Assembly: GCA_030425195.1 (NCBI GenBank)
Contig: JAUIAV010000011.1
Coordinates: 1 to 64,000, forward strand
DNA: 64,000 nt
Source of the DNA: Gammaproteobacteria bacterium
GTDB lineage: Bacteria > Pseudomonadota > Gammaproteobacteria > Pseudomonadales > Azotimanducaceae
Direction of reading: 5' to 3'
Below are positions 1 through 8,469 of this stretch, piece by piece. A program made the position numbers and the translations under genes. Under the pieces are notes generated by a model. The model ran no database searches. It saw only the letters and a program-made list of their open reading frames with translations, and was not told where the DNA came from. Positions within the stretch are counted from its first letter, which is position 1. Every line of letters starts with the position of its first letter.

Positions 1-128
1 TTTCCCTCCGGCGGCAGGACCTGTCACGGCCGTGCCCGGGGCGTGCTTTCGTCTACACTGCTGCCAGCGTGAGGTAACGTTCCGAGAGAGGCGGTTGCCG
101 GACTTTTCGGGTTCTGAAAGGGGGAGAC

Positions 129-1202
129 ATGACTGAGGTGGTCACACCGGAACAGATGGATGCGGGCTGGTTTACACAGAGGCTCGTGGAAAACGGATAC
201 CCCGGTGAAACCGTACGCACTGTGAGGCGCCGGCAGATCGGCACAGGTCAGATCGGCGCCTGCTTCCGTTTCGAGCTCGAACTCGAAAGCGGGGATTCCG
301 CCGCTCCGCGCAGTTTTGTGGGAAAGTTCCCCTCTGACGATCCGGTCAGCCGGGCGACCGGCGTGCAGCTCAGAAACTACTATCGGGAAGTGGAGTTCTA
401 CCGGCGGCTGGCCGGTCGTCTGAGCATATCGATTCCCCGCTGTTACTACCTGGCCATCGAGGGAGAAGGTCCGGAGTTCGTGCTGCTGCTCGAAGACATG
501 GCCCCTGCCGAGCAGGGCGATCAGCTCGGTGGCTGCCCGGTGGACGTGGCCCGTGCGGCGGTGATGGAACTGGTCGGTCTGCAGGCACCCAGCTGGTGTG
601 ACGAATCCCTGAAACAGTATGACTGGCTCTATACGGACGCGGAGCCGGAGCTCAACACGCAGATGCTCTATGCCCAGCTGCTGCCGGGTTTTCTCGACCG
701 CTACGGGGAACGCCTGGCCGGGGACGAACAGGCGATCATTGCCGCGGTCGCCGAGTCTCCGAACTGCCCCCTGTTCTCTCCGGACCGTCTGCCGTTCTGT
801 CTCGAGCATGTGGACTACCGGCTGGACAACATGCTGATCGACGCAGGTCAGACGCCGCCGAAGGTGACCGTGGTGGACTGGCAGAGCCTCCGGCTCGGGC
901 CGCCGATGAACGATGTGGCCTACTTTCTCGGCGCCGGCCTGCTGCCGGAGGACCGCCGAGGCGCAGAAGACAGCATCGTCCGCGACTATCATGCGGCACT
1001 CATCGCGGCGGGTGTGCGCGGATACGAGTGGGACCGCTGCTGGACGGACTACCGGAAGGGCAGCTTCTCAGGTTTCGGCGTGACCGTGATCGCGTCCATG
1101 ATCGTTCAGCAGACGGAACGGGGCGATGACATGTTCACGGTCATGGCCAGGCGCCATGCCCGGCATGCGCTGGATCTCGGAGCCACGGAATTCCTGAGCT
1201 GA
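129..1202 (+). CDS. APH/EcKL-like phosphotransferase
   Basis: A 357-residue cytoplasmic kinase-fold protein of the aminoglycoside phosphotransferase/ecdysteroid-kinase-like group, predicted to phosphorylate a small hydroxylated metabolite; the substrate cannot be read from the sequence. The catalytic loop is HVDYRLDNML, with D229 as expected base and N234 as metal ligand, and D250 in VVDWQS is the DFG-like aspartate. K66 (VGKFP) and E88 fit the ATP-anchoring Lys/Glu pair. A GGGGGAG ribosome site lies just before the ATG. Family members often sit beside acyl-CoA catabolic genes, as here. It converges on the enoyl-CoA hydratase gene with only 24 bases between stops and no T-tract hairpin. The first 128 bases of the window hold no gene I can support. 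Confidence 0.85.
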   Translation: MTEVVTPEQMDAGWFTQRLVENGYPGETVRTVRRRQIGTGQIGACFRFELELESGDSAAPRSFVGKFPSDDPVSRATGVQLRNYYREVEFYRRLAGRLSISIPRCYYLAIEGEGPEFVLLLEDMAPAEQGDQLGGCPVDVARAAVMELVGLQAPSWCDESLKQYDWLYTDAEPELNTQMLYAQLLPGFLDRYGERLAGDEQAIIAAVAESPNCPLFSPDRLPFCLEHVDYRLDNMLIDAGQTPPKVTVVDWQSLRLGPPMNDVAYFLGAGLLPEDRRGAEDSIVRDYHAALIAAGVRGYEWDRCWTDYRKGSFSGFGVTVIASMIVQQTERGDDMFTVMARRHARHALDLGATEFLS

Positions 1203-1226
1203 GGAGGTCGCTCCCCGGCTTTGTGC

Positions 1227-2042
1227 TCAGCGGCCCGTGAAGTTTGGCTTCCGCTTCTCCATGAAGGCACGCACGCCTTCCTCGAAGTCCTCGCTCTGGA
1301 ACATCCCGTTCAGGTGCACCATGAGGTGGTCGACGGCCGTGTCGTACGACTCCTCGAGCCCCATGCGCATCATGCGCTTGGTGGTCTGCACGGCCATGGG
1401 CGCATTGTCGGCCACCTCCTGAGCCCACTGCATGGCGGTATCCATGAGCTCGTCCGCCGGGACCACCGTGTTGACCAGGCCCATCTCCAGCGCTTCCTGG
1501 GCATTGAGGGTGCGGGCCCGGTAGTACAGCTCGGCCGTCTTCGCCCAGCCGATCAGCCGCGGCAGCAGCCAGGTACCGCCTGACTCCGGTACCACGTTCC
1601 GTTTCGCGGTCACCGCCGCCATCTTGGCGTTCTCGGAAGCGATGCGCATGTCGCACAGCAGAGTCATATCCATGCCGTAGCCGGCAGCGGCGCCGTTGAT
1701 GGCACAGATGATGGGTGTGTCGATGCTCCACATCACGTTGATGGGTGCATCGCGCAGGTCGAACAGCTGGCGCGGCCGGTTCTGGCCCCTGCCCTGGCGT
1801 TCGTCCATGTTGTCGCTGGTGTTGATCAGATCCAGTCCGGAGCAGAACCCGCGGCCGGCCCCGGTCAGCACGATGCAGCGGGTGTCCGGATCCTTATTGG
1901 CTTCCACCATCTTCGCGGACAGCTCGCCGAGCATCTCCCGGCTGATGGCATTCAGCCGCTCGGGGCGGTTCAGCGTGATGACGGCGATACGGTCGTGCTG
2001 TTCGACGAGCAGCTCGTCGGTGCTGGAAGGCGTGATGGCCAT
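1227..2042 (-). CDS. Enoyl-CoA hydratase/isomerase family protein
   Basis: A crotonase-fold protein of 271 residues that would hydrate or isomerise an enoyl-CoA. Visible signatures are GRGFCSGLDL (about residues 63-72), whose backbone helps form the oxyanion hole, AINGAAAGYGMDM (115-126), the second oxyanion-hole segment, and PESGGTWLLPRL (152-162), where E153 occupies a catalytic acid position. The PESGG form resembles isomerase-like members (PaaG has PDSGG), so isomerase activity is possible. The ATG is preceded by GGAGGGAAAAC. It is the last gene of a minus-strand run, 63 bases after the IclR gene, and may be read through from it. Confidence 0.9.
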   Translation of the reverse strand: MAITPSSTDELLVEQHDRIAVITLNRPERLNAISREMLGELSAKMVEANKDPDTRCIVLTGAGRGFCSGLDLINTSDNMDERQGRGQNRPRQLFDLRDAPINVMWSIDTPIICAINGAAAGYGMDMTLLCDMRIASENAKMAAVTAKRNVVPESGGTWLLPRLIGWAKTAELYYRARTLNAQEALEMGLVNTVVPADELMDTAMQWAQEVADNAPMAVQTTKRMMRMGLEESYDTAVDHLMVHLNGMFQSEDFEEGVRAFMEKRKPNFTGR

Positions 2043-2105
2043 GTTTTCCCTCCTGTGGTCCCTTGAGAAAGAGGGCGAGTGTACCCGGAATCGCCGTTCT
2101 GCGGT

Positions 2106-2909
2106 TCATCCGGCTCGATCACCGTAATAACCCAGGCTCCTGGATATTGCCGCTGCCGCGTCGGAAAGAAAGGCGCGGCAGTCCTCGAAGCTGACTTCGT
2201 GAGAACCGTCCAGATGCTCGAGGAACGGGATGAGCAGCGCCGCCTGCATTCTGCCCGAGTGGTCGAACACCGGATAGCCGATGTCGTGCACGCCGGCCAC
2301 CTGTCCGCTCCTGATGGACTCGAAACCCTGTTTCCGGACACGGGTGATCATGCGCTGAATACCCGATTTCGACTGCGACTTCCGAGCGTCCGCGGGTTGC
2401 TCGGCCAGCATCCGCGCCTTCGTGGAGTCGTCTGCGAAAGCCAGAATCAGATGCCCGGAGCAGGAATCGAGTAGTGGTGCTTCGGCGCCGATGCGTACGT
2501 TCAGGCCTCTTGGAGATGGGGAGCTCTCCTGAGCGACGATGACCCCGCGCCCGTTCGCATAGACCACCAGGTGGCAGGATTGCTGAGTTTTCCGGGCCAG
2601 ATCGTGCATCACGTCGATGGCCACAGCCGTGAGACGTTTCAACGGTGCCACCTGAGACGAGACTTCGAACATCTTCAGGGTGAGTGAGTACCGGTCGCCT
2701 GTGCCGGACGCGATGTAGCCGCGCTGCTCGAGCACCACGATCATGCGGAAGATCTCTCCGACCGAGCGATCCAGTCTCGATGCGATTTCGGCGCTGGTCA
2801 GCGACGCTCCTTCTGCGGCCAGCAGCTCGAGCACATCCAGCCCCTTCTCCAGTGCGGGTGCGGTGTAGGTTTTCCGTTTCCTGCGGGCCGGTTCGGACAC
2901 TACATCCAT
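2106..2909 (-). CDS. IclR-family transcriptional regulator
   Basis: A 267-residue DNA-binding regulator. The N-terminal winged helix spans about residues 18-75 (ASLTSAEIASRLDRS is the start of the HTH), followed by the IclR effector-binding domain with the typical DLARKTQQSCHL and GYPVFDHSG segments. Its start overlaps the end of the upstream lactonase gene by 10 bases, so it is translationally linked to the L-fuconate-type genes and most likely senses a sugar-acid intermediate of that pathway. IclR proteins act as repressors or activators; which one applies here cannot be told. No IclR box was identified with confidence. Confidence 0.9.
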   Translation of the reverse strand: MDVVSEPARRKRKTYTAPALEKGLDVLELLAAEGASLTSAEIASRLDRSVGEIFRMIVVLEQRGYIASGTGDRYSLTLKMFEVSSQVAPLKRLTAVAIDVMHDLARKTQQSCHLVVYANGRGVIVAQESSPSPRGLNVRIGAEAPLLDSCSGHLILAFADDSTKARMLAEQPADARKSQSKSGIQRMITRVRKQGFESIRSGQVAGVHDIGYPVFDHSGRMQAALLIPFLEHLDGSHEVSFEDCRAFLSDAAAAISRSLGYYGDRAG

Positions 2910-3754
2910 TGCTCACGCCCGAGTCGATAGAAGCCGGAGGCGTTGCTGCCGAAAATCGCCTGCCGATCCTCGTGGGTCAGATCGCGCAGAAGCTCTTCCG
3001 ACAGATGGATCCATTCGGCATAGGACATCCGGGTTGTCAGAACCGGCCAGTCACTGCCCCAGATCAGTCGTTGGGGAGTAAAAACATCCAGCAGCGAATC
3101 CACATACGGCTGCAGCAGCTCCCGGGACACCTTGCCCTGGACCTCGGTCACGAGGCCCGAGTACTTGCAGAGCACATTGGGGCTCTGGGCCAGATCCCGC
3201 AGGGCAGACAGCCAATCAGCCCGTGGCGGACCGGAGATCGCCGGCTTGGCGGCGTGATCGATGACGATGCGCATCTCCGGATACCGGTCGACGAGCTCCA
3301 CGACTGTCGGCAGCTGATGAGCCAGTACGAGGGCATCGAAGGAGAGATCCTGCTCGATGAGCACCCCGAATATCTCAGGCAGACCATGCTTCGTCAGCCA
3401 GCGCGGATCCTCGATGTCCTGCAGCATTGGCCGTATGCCTCTGAAACGGGATGACTCGGTGAACCGTTCCAGGTCCTGCAGCGAACGGGGAGCCGAGACG
3501 TCGACCCAGCCGACCACCCCGGCAATGAACGGCTGCCGGTCGGCCAGCTCGAGCAGAAACTCGGTTTCCCGGACAGCAGGCGCTGCCTGCACCACGACGG
3601 TGGCGGTGATCGCGGCCTGCTCCAGCAGAGGACTCAGCTGGTCCGGCAGAAAATCCTGCCGGAGAATCTCCGGTGCGTTCCCGAGCCAGCCGTAGTCTCC
3701 CCGACTCACCTGCCAGAAGTGCTGATGCGCATCGACGCGGTCGGGGGAGGACAT
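2900..3754 (-). CDS. L-fuconolactonase-like amidohydrolase
   Basis: A 284-residue amidohydrolase-2 (TIM-barrel) protein predicted to open a sugar lactone. The N-terminal DAHQHFW (residues 8-14) supplies the HxH metal/substrate motif; later HAAKPAISG and the C-terminal IWGSDWPVLT, whose aspartate is the usual general base, complete the COG3618 pattern. This family includes L-fuconolactone, L-rhamnonolactone and 2-pyrone-4,6-dicarboxylate hydrolases. The neighbouring L-fuconate dehydratase, three bases upstream, makes fuconolactone (or a stereo-related aldonolactone) the best guess. Function follows from family and context, not from a substrate-specific residue. Confidence 0.82.
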   Translation of the reverse strand: MSSPDRVDAHQHFWQVSRGDYGWLGNAPEILRQDFLPDQLSPLLEQAAITATVVVQAAPAVRETEFLLELADRQPFIAGVVGWVDVSAPRSLQDLERFTESSRFRGIRPMLQDIEDPRWLTKHGLPEIFGVLIEQDLSFDALVLAHQLPTVVELVDRYPEMRIVIDHAAKPAISGPPRADWLSALRDLAQSPNVLCKYSGLVTEVQGKVSRELLQPYVDSLLDVFTPQRLIWGSDWPVLTTRMSYAEWIHLSEELLRDLTHEDRQAIFGSNASGFYRLGREQWM

Positions 3755-3757
3755 CCG

Positions 3758-5065
3758 TCAGGCTCCGTTTCGCGCAGCCCAGACGGAGCCCGTCGGATAG
3801 GTGTGCGCCGCCACAGAGGCTTCTTTCATCTTCACACCGAAGCCCGGGTTCAAAGGCGCAATGTAATGACCGTCCCGGATCACGCAGGGATCCTCGAAGT
3901 GTTCGTGCAGATGGTCCGCATACTCGAGCACGCGATCGCCGATCGAGGCGGAGATTCGGGTGTAATCGATCATGGCCAGGTGCTGCACATACTCGCAGAG
4001 CCCGACTCCGCCGGCATGGGGACAGACGATCTTGCCGTACTTCGCAGCGACGAGATAAACGGCCAGAATCTCGTTGAGGCTGGCGAGGCGGCAGGCATCG
4101 ATCTGCACCACGTCCAGCGCATCGCTGGTGATGAACTGCTTGAAGAGGACCCGGTTCTGGCAGTGTTCACCGGTTGCGACCCCGATCGGGTGGATGGCCT
4201 CCCTGATCGCCTTGTGGCCCAGCACGTCGTCCGGGCTGGTGGGTTCCTCGATGAACCAGGGCTCGTACTCGGCCAGCGCATTGGTCCACTCGATGGCTTC
4301 GGGCACTTCCCAGACCTGGTTGGCATCGATCATGAGTTTCACGTCCGGCCCGACCACTTCGCGGGCTATCCGCAGTCGACGTCTGTCGTCCTCGAGATCG
4401 CGGCCCACCTTGAACTTCAGGTGCTGGAATCCCCGGTCGACGGCCGCCTGGCAGAGCGCCCGCATCTTGTCGTCCGGATATCCGAGCCAGCCGGCCGACG
4501 TGGTGTAGCAGGGATAGCCCCGGTTCTCCATTTCAGCCGCGCGGTCGTACTTGCCCGATTCATTGGCCTGTACCATGGCCAGCGCTTCGTCTTCGGTGAG
4601 CACGTCTCCCAGGTACCGGAAATCGATGCAGTCGACGAACTGTTCCGGAGACATCCCGGTCAGAAGCTGCCAGACGGGTTTGCCTTCGACCCGTGCCCAC
4701 AGATCCCAGACGGCATTCATCACCGCCCCCATGGCCATGTGCACGACGCCTTTCTCCGGGCCGAGCCAGCGGAGCTGGCTGTCGGATTTCAGATGATCGT
4801 AAAAACGGCCCGGCGCGGCCCTGATCCCGTCCAGATCAGCGCCGATGACGAGATGCTGCATGGCCTCTATCGCCGCACAGCAGAGGCCGTTACCCCGGCC
4901 GATGGTGAATATATGCCCGTACCCGGTGTCTCCCTGCTCTGTCTCGATGATCAGGTAAGCCGCGGAGTAATCCGGATCCGGGTTCATGGCGTCTGAACCG
5001 TCCAGATGATCCGAGGTAGGGAATCGGACGTCGACGGTTCTGAGACGGGTGATTCTGTTGGCCAT
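3758..5065 (-). CDS. L-fuconate dehydratase-like enolase-superfamily enzyme
   Basis: A 435-residue mandelate-racemase-type member of the enolase superfamily, predicted to dehydrate L-fuconate (or a close aldonate) to the 2-keto-3-deoxy acid in the cytoplasm. The catalytic set matches Xanthomonas FucD almost residue for residue: KxK as K217/K219 in HLKFKVG, metal ligands D247 (with N249) in MIDANQ, E273 in FIEEPT and E300 in VATGEH, and the acid/base H350 in VCPHAGG. Length is typical. It lies 8 bases after the 88-residue protein gene and 3 bases before the lactonase gene, so all are probably one transcript. No fucose dehydrogenase or 2-keto-3-deoxyfuconate-processing gene is in the window, so the pathway is only partial here. 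Confidence 0.9.
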   Translation of the reverse strand: MANRITRLRTVDVRFPTSDHLDGSDAMNPDPDYSAAYLIIETEQGDTGYGHIFTIGRGNGLCCAAIEAMQHLVIGADLDGIRAAPGRFYDHLKSDSQLRWLGPEKGVVHMAMGAVMNAVWDLWARVEGKPVWQLLTGMSPEQFVDCIDFRYLGDVLTEDEALAMVQANESGKYDRAAEMENRGYPCYTTSAGWLGYPDDKMRALCQAAVDRGFQHLKFKVGRDLEDDRRRLRIAREVVGPDVKLMIDANQVWEVPEAIEWTNALAEYEPWFIEEPTSPDDVLGHKAIREAIHPIGVATGEHCQNRVLFKQFITSDALDVVQIDACRLASLNEILAVYLVAAKYGKIVCPHAGGVGLCEYVQHLAMIDYTRISASIGDRVLEYADHLHEHFEDPCVIRDGHYIAPLNPGFGVKMKEASVAAHTYPTGSVWAARNGA

Positions 5066-5073
5066 CGGGAGGA

Positions 5074-5340
5074 TCAGATCTCCACCGTCCGTTCGAACAC
5101 GAATTCGTTGGGCAGGTAGGACGTGCCGTGCTCAGCGCCGGGATGCAGCACATAGGGGGATGGCGACTGCTGCATGAACCAGCCGTCCTCGAGTGCAGCC
5201 ACGCCGGTTGGATAGGGAGGCTCGCTCGACGGCAGGGCGGGCCCGGCGCCGGTTGCGCCATCGAAGAAAGCCCAGCCGATGGTTGCGGTATCGAGGGCGC
5301 CTTCGGCGAGCCAGAGATAGAGAATCTGTTGCCGTTTCAT
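5074..5340 (-). CDS. Uncharacterised 88-residue protein
   Basis: A short acidic protein I cannot assign. It begins MKRQQILYLW and contains a Gly/Pro-rich centre (residues 27-45) and aromatic patches (WAFFDG, DGWFMQQ). There is no signal peptide, membrane span or metal motif. Its ATG overlaps the stop of the upstream PhyH gene in an ATGA arrangement, and FucD follows after 8 bases, which argues strongly that it is a real gene, perhaps a partner or accessory of the PhyH oxygenase. A much longer reading frame extends upstream, but that part is antisense-like sequence within the PhyH coding region. Confidence 0.7.
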   Translation of the reverse strand: MKRQQILYLWLAEGALDTATIGWAFFDGATGAGPALPSSEPPYPTGVAALEDGWFMQQSPSPYVLHPGAEHGTSYLPNEFVFERTVEI

Positions 5341-6284
5341 CGGGCGTTCTCCGCATTCGCACGCGTTCGACCTTCGATCCGCGTGTGGTAGAAGTCGACG
5401 TCGAAGTGCTCGTCGCCGCTCAGGTAGCGCCAGAGCCGGGCCCGTTCCATCTGCTCGTACCGCACCTCGTGGCCCTGCTGCCACGGCAGCATGGTGCGCA
5501 GGATCTGGGCCACGCTGTCTTTGCGCATGTGCGCGAACGTGTGATCGCGGGCATCGTTGTGCATGGTGTCGAAGTCTTCCAGGTTCCAGAGACGCACCTG
5601 CGGCACCTGTGGGTTCAACCGGATCTTGTACATCCAGCGGTCCTGCGAGCTGGGATTCGGCTGCCCTGCGTGCCACAGAGCCTGATGGCAGATCAGAACG
5701 GTACCGGCCGAGCCGCTGTACTGCTGCTCGCCGAGCAGATGCTGGTAGCGCGCAACGCCTTCCGCCCTGGTATGCCGGAGGTGGGTGCCGGGTACGAAGC
5801 GCGTGCCTCCCGCACCGGGTGCGACTTCGGTGGGGTAGTAGAACAGCTGGATGTCGAAACTCGGATGGCGGTTGTCGATCACGGCGTCCACATGCAGGTG
5901 CTGTCCCCTGGGATGTTCCGCCGGTATGTAGTGGACGAAGTCGTGGTCGAAGCGCGGGTCAGTGCCGACCAGAGATTCGATGACTCCCTGTACCTGAGGC
6001 AGCCGGAGCATCTCGCCGACCACCGAAGGGGGCGGATAGCATTCGGACAGAGGTGTCAGGCTTTCCGGATGCCTGACGGCGCCCGGGGGCGGTTCCGGGA
6101 AGCCGCTCGCGTCCATGCCCACAGACTCGATGGCCTGACGCATCTTCGCGGCATGGATGGTTTCAAGCTCTTCAAGAACCCGCTCATTGATACTCTTGGG
6201 GACCAGACCATCGAAGCGGAGGTATCCGTTGACGACGAACTGTGCCATCTCGCGCGTTGTCAGGCGGTGATCTTCAGCGGGCAT
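5337..6284 (-). CDS. Phytanoyl-CoA dioxygenase (PhyH) family protein
   Basis: A 315-residue Fe(II)/2-oxoglutarate-dependent oxygenase of the double-stranded beta-helix fold. The iron facial triad is H131-x-D133 (LHVDAV) and distal H205 (ALWHAGQ), with an arginine about 11 residues later (DRW) suited to 2-oxoglutarate binding. The ATG at the given start is preceded by GGAAGGAG; a longer frame upstream lacks such a site. It is the first gene of the six-gene minus-strand run with fuconate-type enzymes, so it may hydroxylate or demethylate a modified sugar or sugar acid rather than a fatty acyl-CoA. That last point is inference. Confidence 0.85.
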   Translation of the reverse strand: MPAEDHRLTTREMAQFVVNGYLRFDGLVPKSINERVLEELETIHAAKMRQAIESVGMDASGFPEPPPGAVRHPESLTPLSECYPPPSVVGEMLRLPQVQGVIESLVGTDPRFDHDFVHYIPAEHPRGQHLHVDAVIDNRHPSFDIQLFYYPTEVAPGAGGTRFVPGTHLRHTRAEGVARYQHLLGEQQYSGSAGTVLICHQALWHAGQPNPSSQDRWMYKIRLNPQVPQVRLWNLEDFDTMHNDARDHTFAHMRKDSVAQILRTMLPWQQGHEVRYEQMERARLWRYLSGDEHFDVDFYHTRIEGRTRANAENAR

Positions 6285-6506
6285 GGGTTGGACTCCTTCC
6301 GTATTTTTCTGAACACAGGCGCCGGTGTCAGTGACGCGCCACGTACGCACGATCGGCGAGGTTGAAACTACAGGCCCGTCGCGGTCGGCTGGAGCGATTG
6401 GCGGGGGTGCTCGAGACCCGCGGCAAAGCCCTGGTCATGGAATGTTGAAACGCGGTCTTCGCTCAGGGCGGGATGGATCATCGCAACACGCGGATGCCCG
6501 TAGTTT

Positions 6507-6531
6507 CATATGTAAAAAGCTAGTACATATG
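6507..6531. promoter_or_regulatory. Inverted repeat in AT-rich promoter region
   Basis: Perfect 8-base arms CATATGTA and TACATATG flank a 9-base AT-rich spacer inside the 275-base gap upstream of the PhyH gene. The gap is otherwise GC-rich, so this AT island is a likely promoter/operator, possibly for the IclR protein of the same run. It lies about 220 bases before the PhyH start, which would imply a long leader or another target. No convincing -10/-35 pair was found with it. The rest of the gap shows nothing I can name. Confidence 0.4.
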
Positions 6532-6559
6532 TGTTATCGATGCAATGGCGATCTCCCGG

Positions 6560-7213
6560 CTACGAGGGATTGCCGAGTCGTGTTCCGGTTGCTGCGCGAA
6601 GCCGGGCAGGCGGCAGCGCCGGATTTCCCGCCAGATGCGCCTGTATGAACTCGAAACGGTCCTTGCCCCAGTAGATCTCACCATCGATCACGAAAGTCGG
6701 GGCGCCGAACACGCCTTCCTCGAGTGCGCTGTCCGTGACGGCGGCAAGTTCGTCCCGGATCTCCTCACTTTCACAATCGGTTTCGAAGCTTTGAGGATCC
6801 AGCCCGATGGTTTTCACGAGCGGTGCGAGCCCGGTGTACTCACTGATGCTCGCATCATTCTCTTCCCAGTACGCGCGGAAAACCGTGTCGAGGTACGCGT
6901 CCTCCCGGCCGTGACGGCGCGCAACCAGCGAGCCCCGCAGGATCCGGCTGGTCTTGATGGGAAATTCGTCCGGCATCCGGAAAGGCAGATCGTAGCGGGC
7001 TGCCCAGCGCTGCAGATCCCGCCGCCGGTTGCTAAGCTTAGCCCGCGGTTCCTCCATGAGCTGATAGTTGTGTCTGCGGAACACGTAGCCCAGGTTCAAG
7101 GGCTGATAGCGGATCGCGGCATCGTAGCGGGCGGCAATGGGCCGCAGGAGATGCAGCGCGAAGTAGGTGTTCGTGCTGCCGATGTCCCAGTAGAAATCGA
7201 TGGCCGCACCCAT
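6560..7213 (-). CDS. DsbA-like / 2-hydroxychromene-2-carboxylate isomerase family protein
   Basis: A 217-residue thioredoxin-fold protein of the GST-kappa/HCCA-isomerase group. The N-terminal DFYWDIGSTNTY carries Ser13 where DsbA has a redox cysteine, so it is more likely a glutathione-dependent isomerase than a disulfide oxidase. The cis-proline loop GVFGAPTF (about residue 168) and WGKDRF near the C terminus are standard for the family. No signal peptide is present, so it is cytoplasmic. It ends a run with the Rieske oxygenase only 4 bases upstream, suggesting it acts on a product of that oxygenase. HCCA isomerases belong to aromatic degradation, but here the substrate is unknown. Confidence 0.82.
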   Translation of the reverse strand: MGAAIDFYWDIGSTNTYFALHLLRPIAARYDAAIRYQPLNLGYVFRRHNYQLMEEPRAKLSNRRRDLQRWAARYDLPFRMPDEFPIKTSRILRGSLVARRHGREDAYLDTVFRAYWEENDASISEYTGLAPLVKTIGLDPQSFETDCESEEIRDELAAVTDSALEEGVFGAPTFVIDGEIYWGKDRFEFIQAHLAGNPALPPARLRAATGTRLGNPS

Positions 7214-7217
7214 CGCA

Positions 7218-8459
7218 CTATTCCACCCGCTCCAGCGGCGGCAGATTCAACGCTTCCCGGAAGGTGTTGTGATAGTGGTGCAGGGCCGGTTCGTTTCTGC
7301 CGAAGATCAGGTGGGTCAGCAGGCCGTTCTCCGCCGCCTTCTGGGTGGTCTCACCCATGGCGTAATCCTCCTGCTCGATGGTGCTGTCGAAGACTTCCTT
7401 GGACGCTTCCAGAGTGAACGCCAGCGCGGCGTTCCGCTCATCGTAGTCGTACACGGTATCGGCGGTGATCGTCTTCTCGCCGCTCTGCTTCGCGGCTTCC
7501 ATGGCGGTGACCGCTTCCGGGCTGTAGTAGTAGCCGATTCTGGTCAGCGATCGGCCCGGATTGCCTTTCTTCGGGTAGATCCTGATCAGCAGAATCGAGT
7601 CGCGGCCCACGTTGAACTGGATGTTCGGAAAGAGAAAGTAGAGCACGTTGGCGGCCGCATCCAACGACCATTCCGACTCTGGCAGGTCCCGCAGACCGTC
7701 GATACCGCGGGAAGCGAAGACGAACCGGTGGTTGCGCCCGAACGTCTCGTAAGCCAGCGCGTCGCCGTAGAACAGCTGGCCCAGCGTGTCCTTGTGCAGC
7801 CGCTGAAAGTGATAGGTCTCCCCGAAGGTGTCGTTGGCGAGCTTCCAGTTGAGGTCCCGCTCGATCACCGTTTCACCCATGTAAACGTAGTTGGCGGCGT
7901 TCCAGCTGTCGAGCTCATCATCGAGATCGCCGAGCAGCGCTTCGGGATTCAGCTCGGCATCCGGGCGGGGATGCACCCAGAGCATGCCTTTGGATTCTTC
8001 TGCCGGCAGCTCGATGAGCCCATTGCAGGATCTGTCCACCTCGCCGAAGTCGGCTTCCCTGGGGACGCCCACCAGTGCGCCGTCACTGGCGTAGGTCCAG
8101 CTGTGGAAGGGGCACATGAAACGGCGACTGTCGCCCCGGGGCTCGTTGGCTACCCGCACGCCACGATGACGGCAGGCATTCAGAAAGGCGCGGAACCGGC
8201 CGTCGTCGTCACGGGTGGCGAGCACCGGAGTGCCGAAGTCGTCGGTGGTGAAGTAGCTGCCGGGCTCCGGCAGGTCCCCGGTGAGGCCGATCAGCTGTGG
8301 ATGACCCTGGAAGAAGGTCGTCCACTCGCGCTCCGCGATATCCGGGTCGACGTAACTGTCCGTCGGCGCGCGGTAGCGCACGCCTGCATCCACGTTGACC
8401 TTTTTGTCGAGCTGGCGCATCAGCTCCTTCAGTATCTTCAACTCGGTTTCGTGCTGCAT
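7218..8459 (-). CDS. Rieske non-heme iron oxygenase, alpha subunit (single-component type)
   Basis: A 413-residue ring-hydroxylating oxygenase alpha subunit. The Rieske cluster ligands are C96-x-H98 (NACRHRG) and C116-x2-H119 (MCPFHSW). The catalytic iron motif NDTFGETYHFQRLH gives H217 and H222 with E214 at the inter-subunit bridging position, where naphthalene-dioxygenase-type enzymes have Asp. No beta subunit, ferredoxin or reductase gene is next to it, so a homotrimeric enzyme with redox partners encoded elsewhere is expected. It sits between the desaturase-like gene (10 bases upstream) and the DsbA/HCCA-like gene (4 bases downstream) in the TetR-controlled operon. Confidence 0.92.
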   Translation of the reverse strand: MQHETELKILKELMRQLDKKVNVDAGVRYRAPTDSYVDPDIAEREWTTFFQGHPQLIGLTGDLPEPGSYFTTDDFGTPVLATRDDDGRFRAFLNACRHRGVRVANEPRGDSRRFMCPFHSWTYASDGALVGVPREADFGEVDRSCNGLIELPAEESKGMLWVHPRPDAELNPEALLGDLDDELDSWNAANYVYMGETVIERDLNWKLANDTFGETYHFQRLHKDTLGQLFYGDALAYETFGRNHRFVFASRGIDGLRDLPESEWSLDAAANVLYFLFPNIQFNVGRDSILLIRIYPKKGNPGRSLTRIGYYYSPEAVTAMEAAKQSGEKTITADTVYDYDERNAALAFTLEASKEVFDSTIEQEDYAMGETTQKAAENGLLTHLIFGRNEPALHHYHNTFREALNLPPLERVE

Positions 8460-8469
8460 GCTTTCTCTC

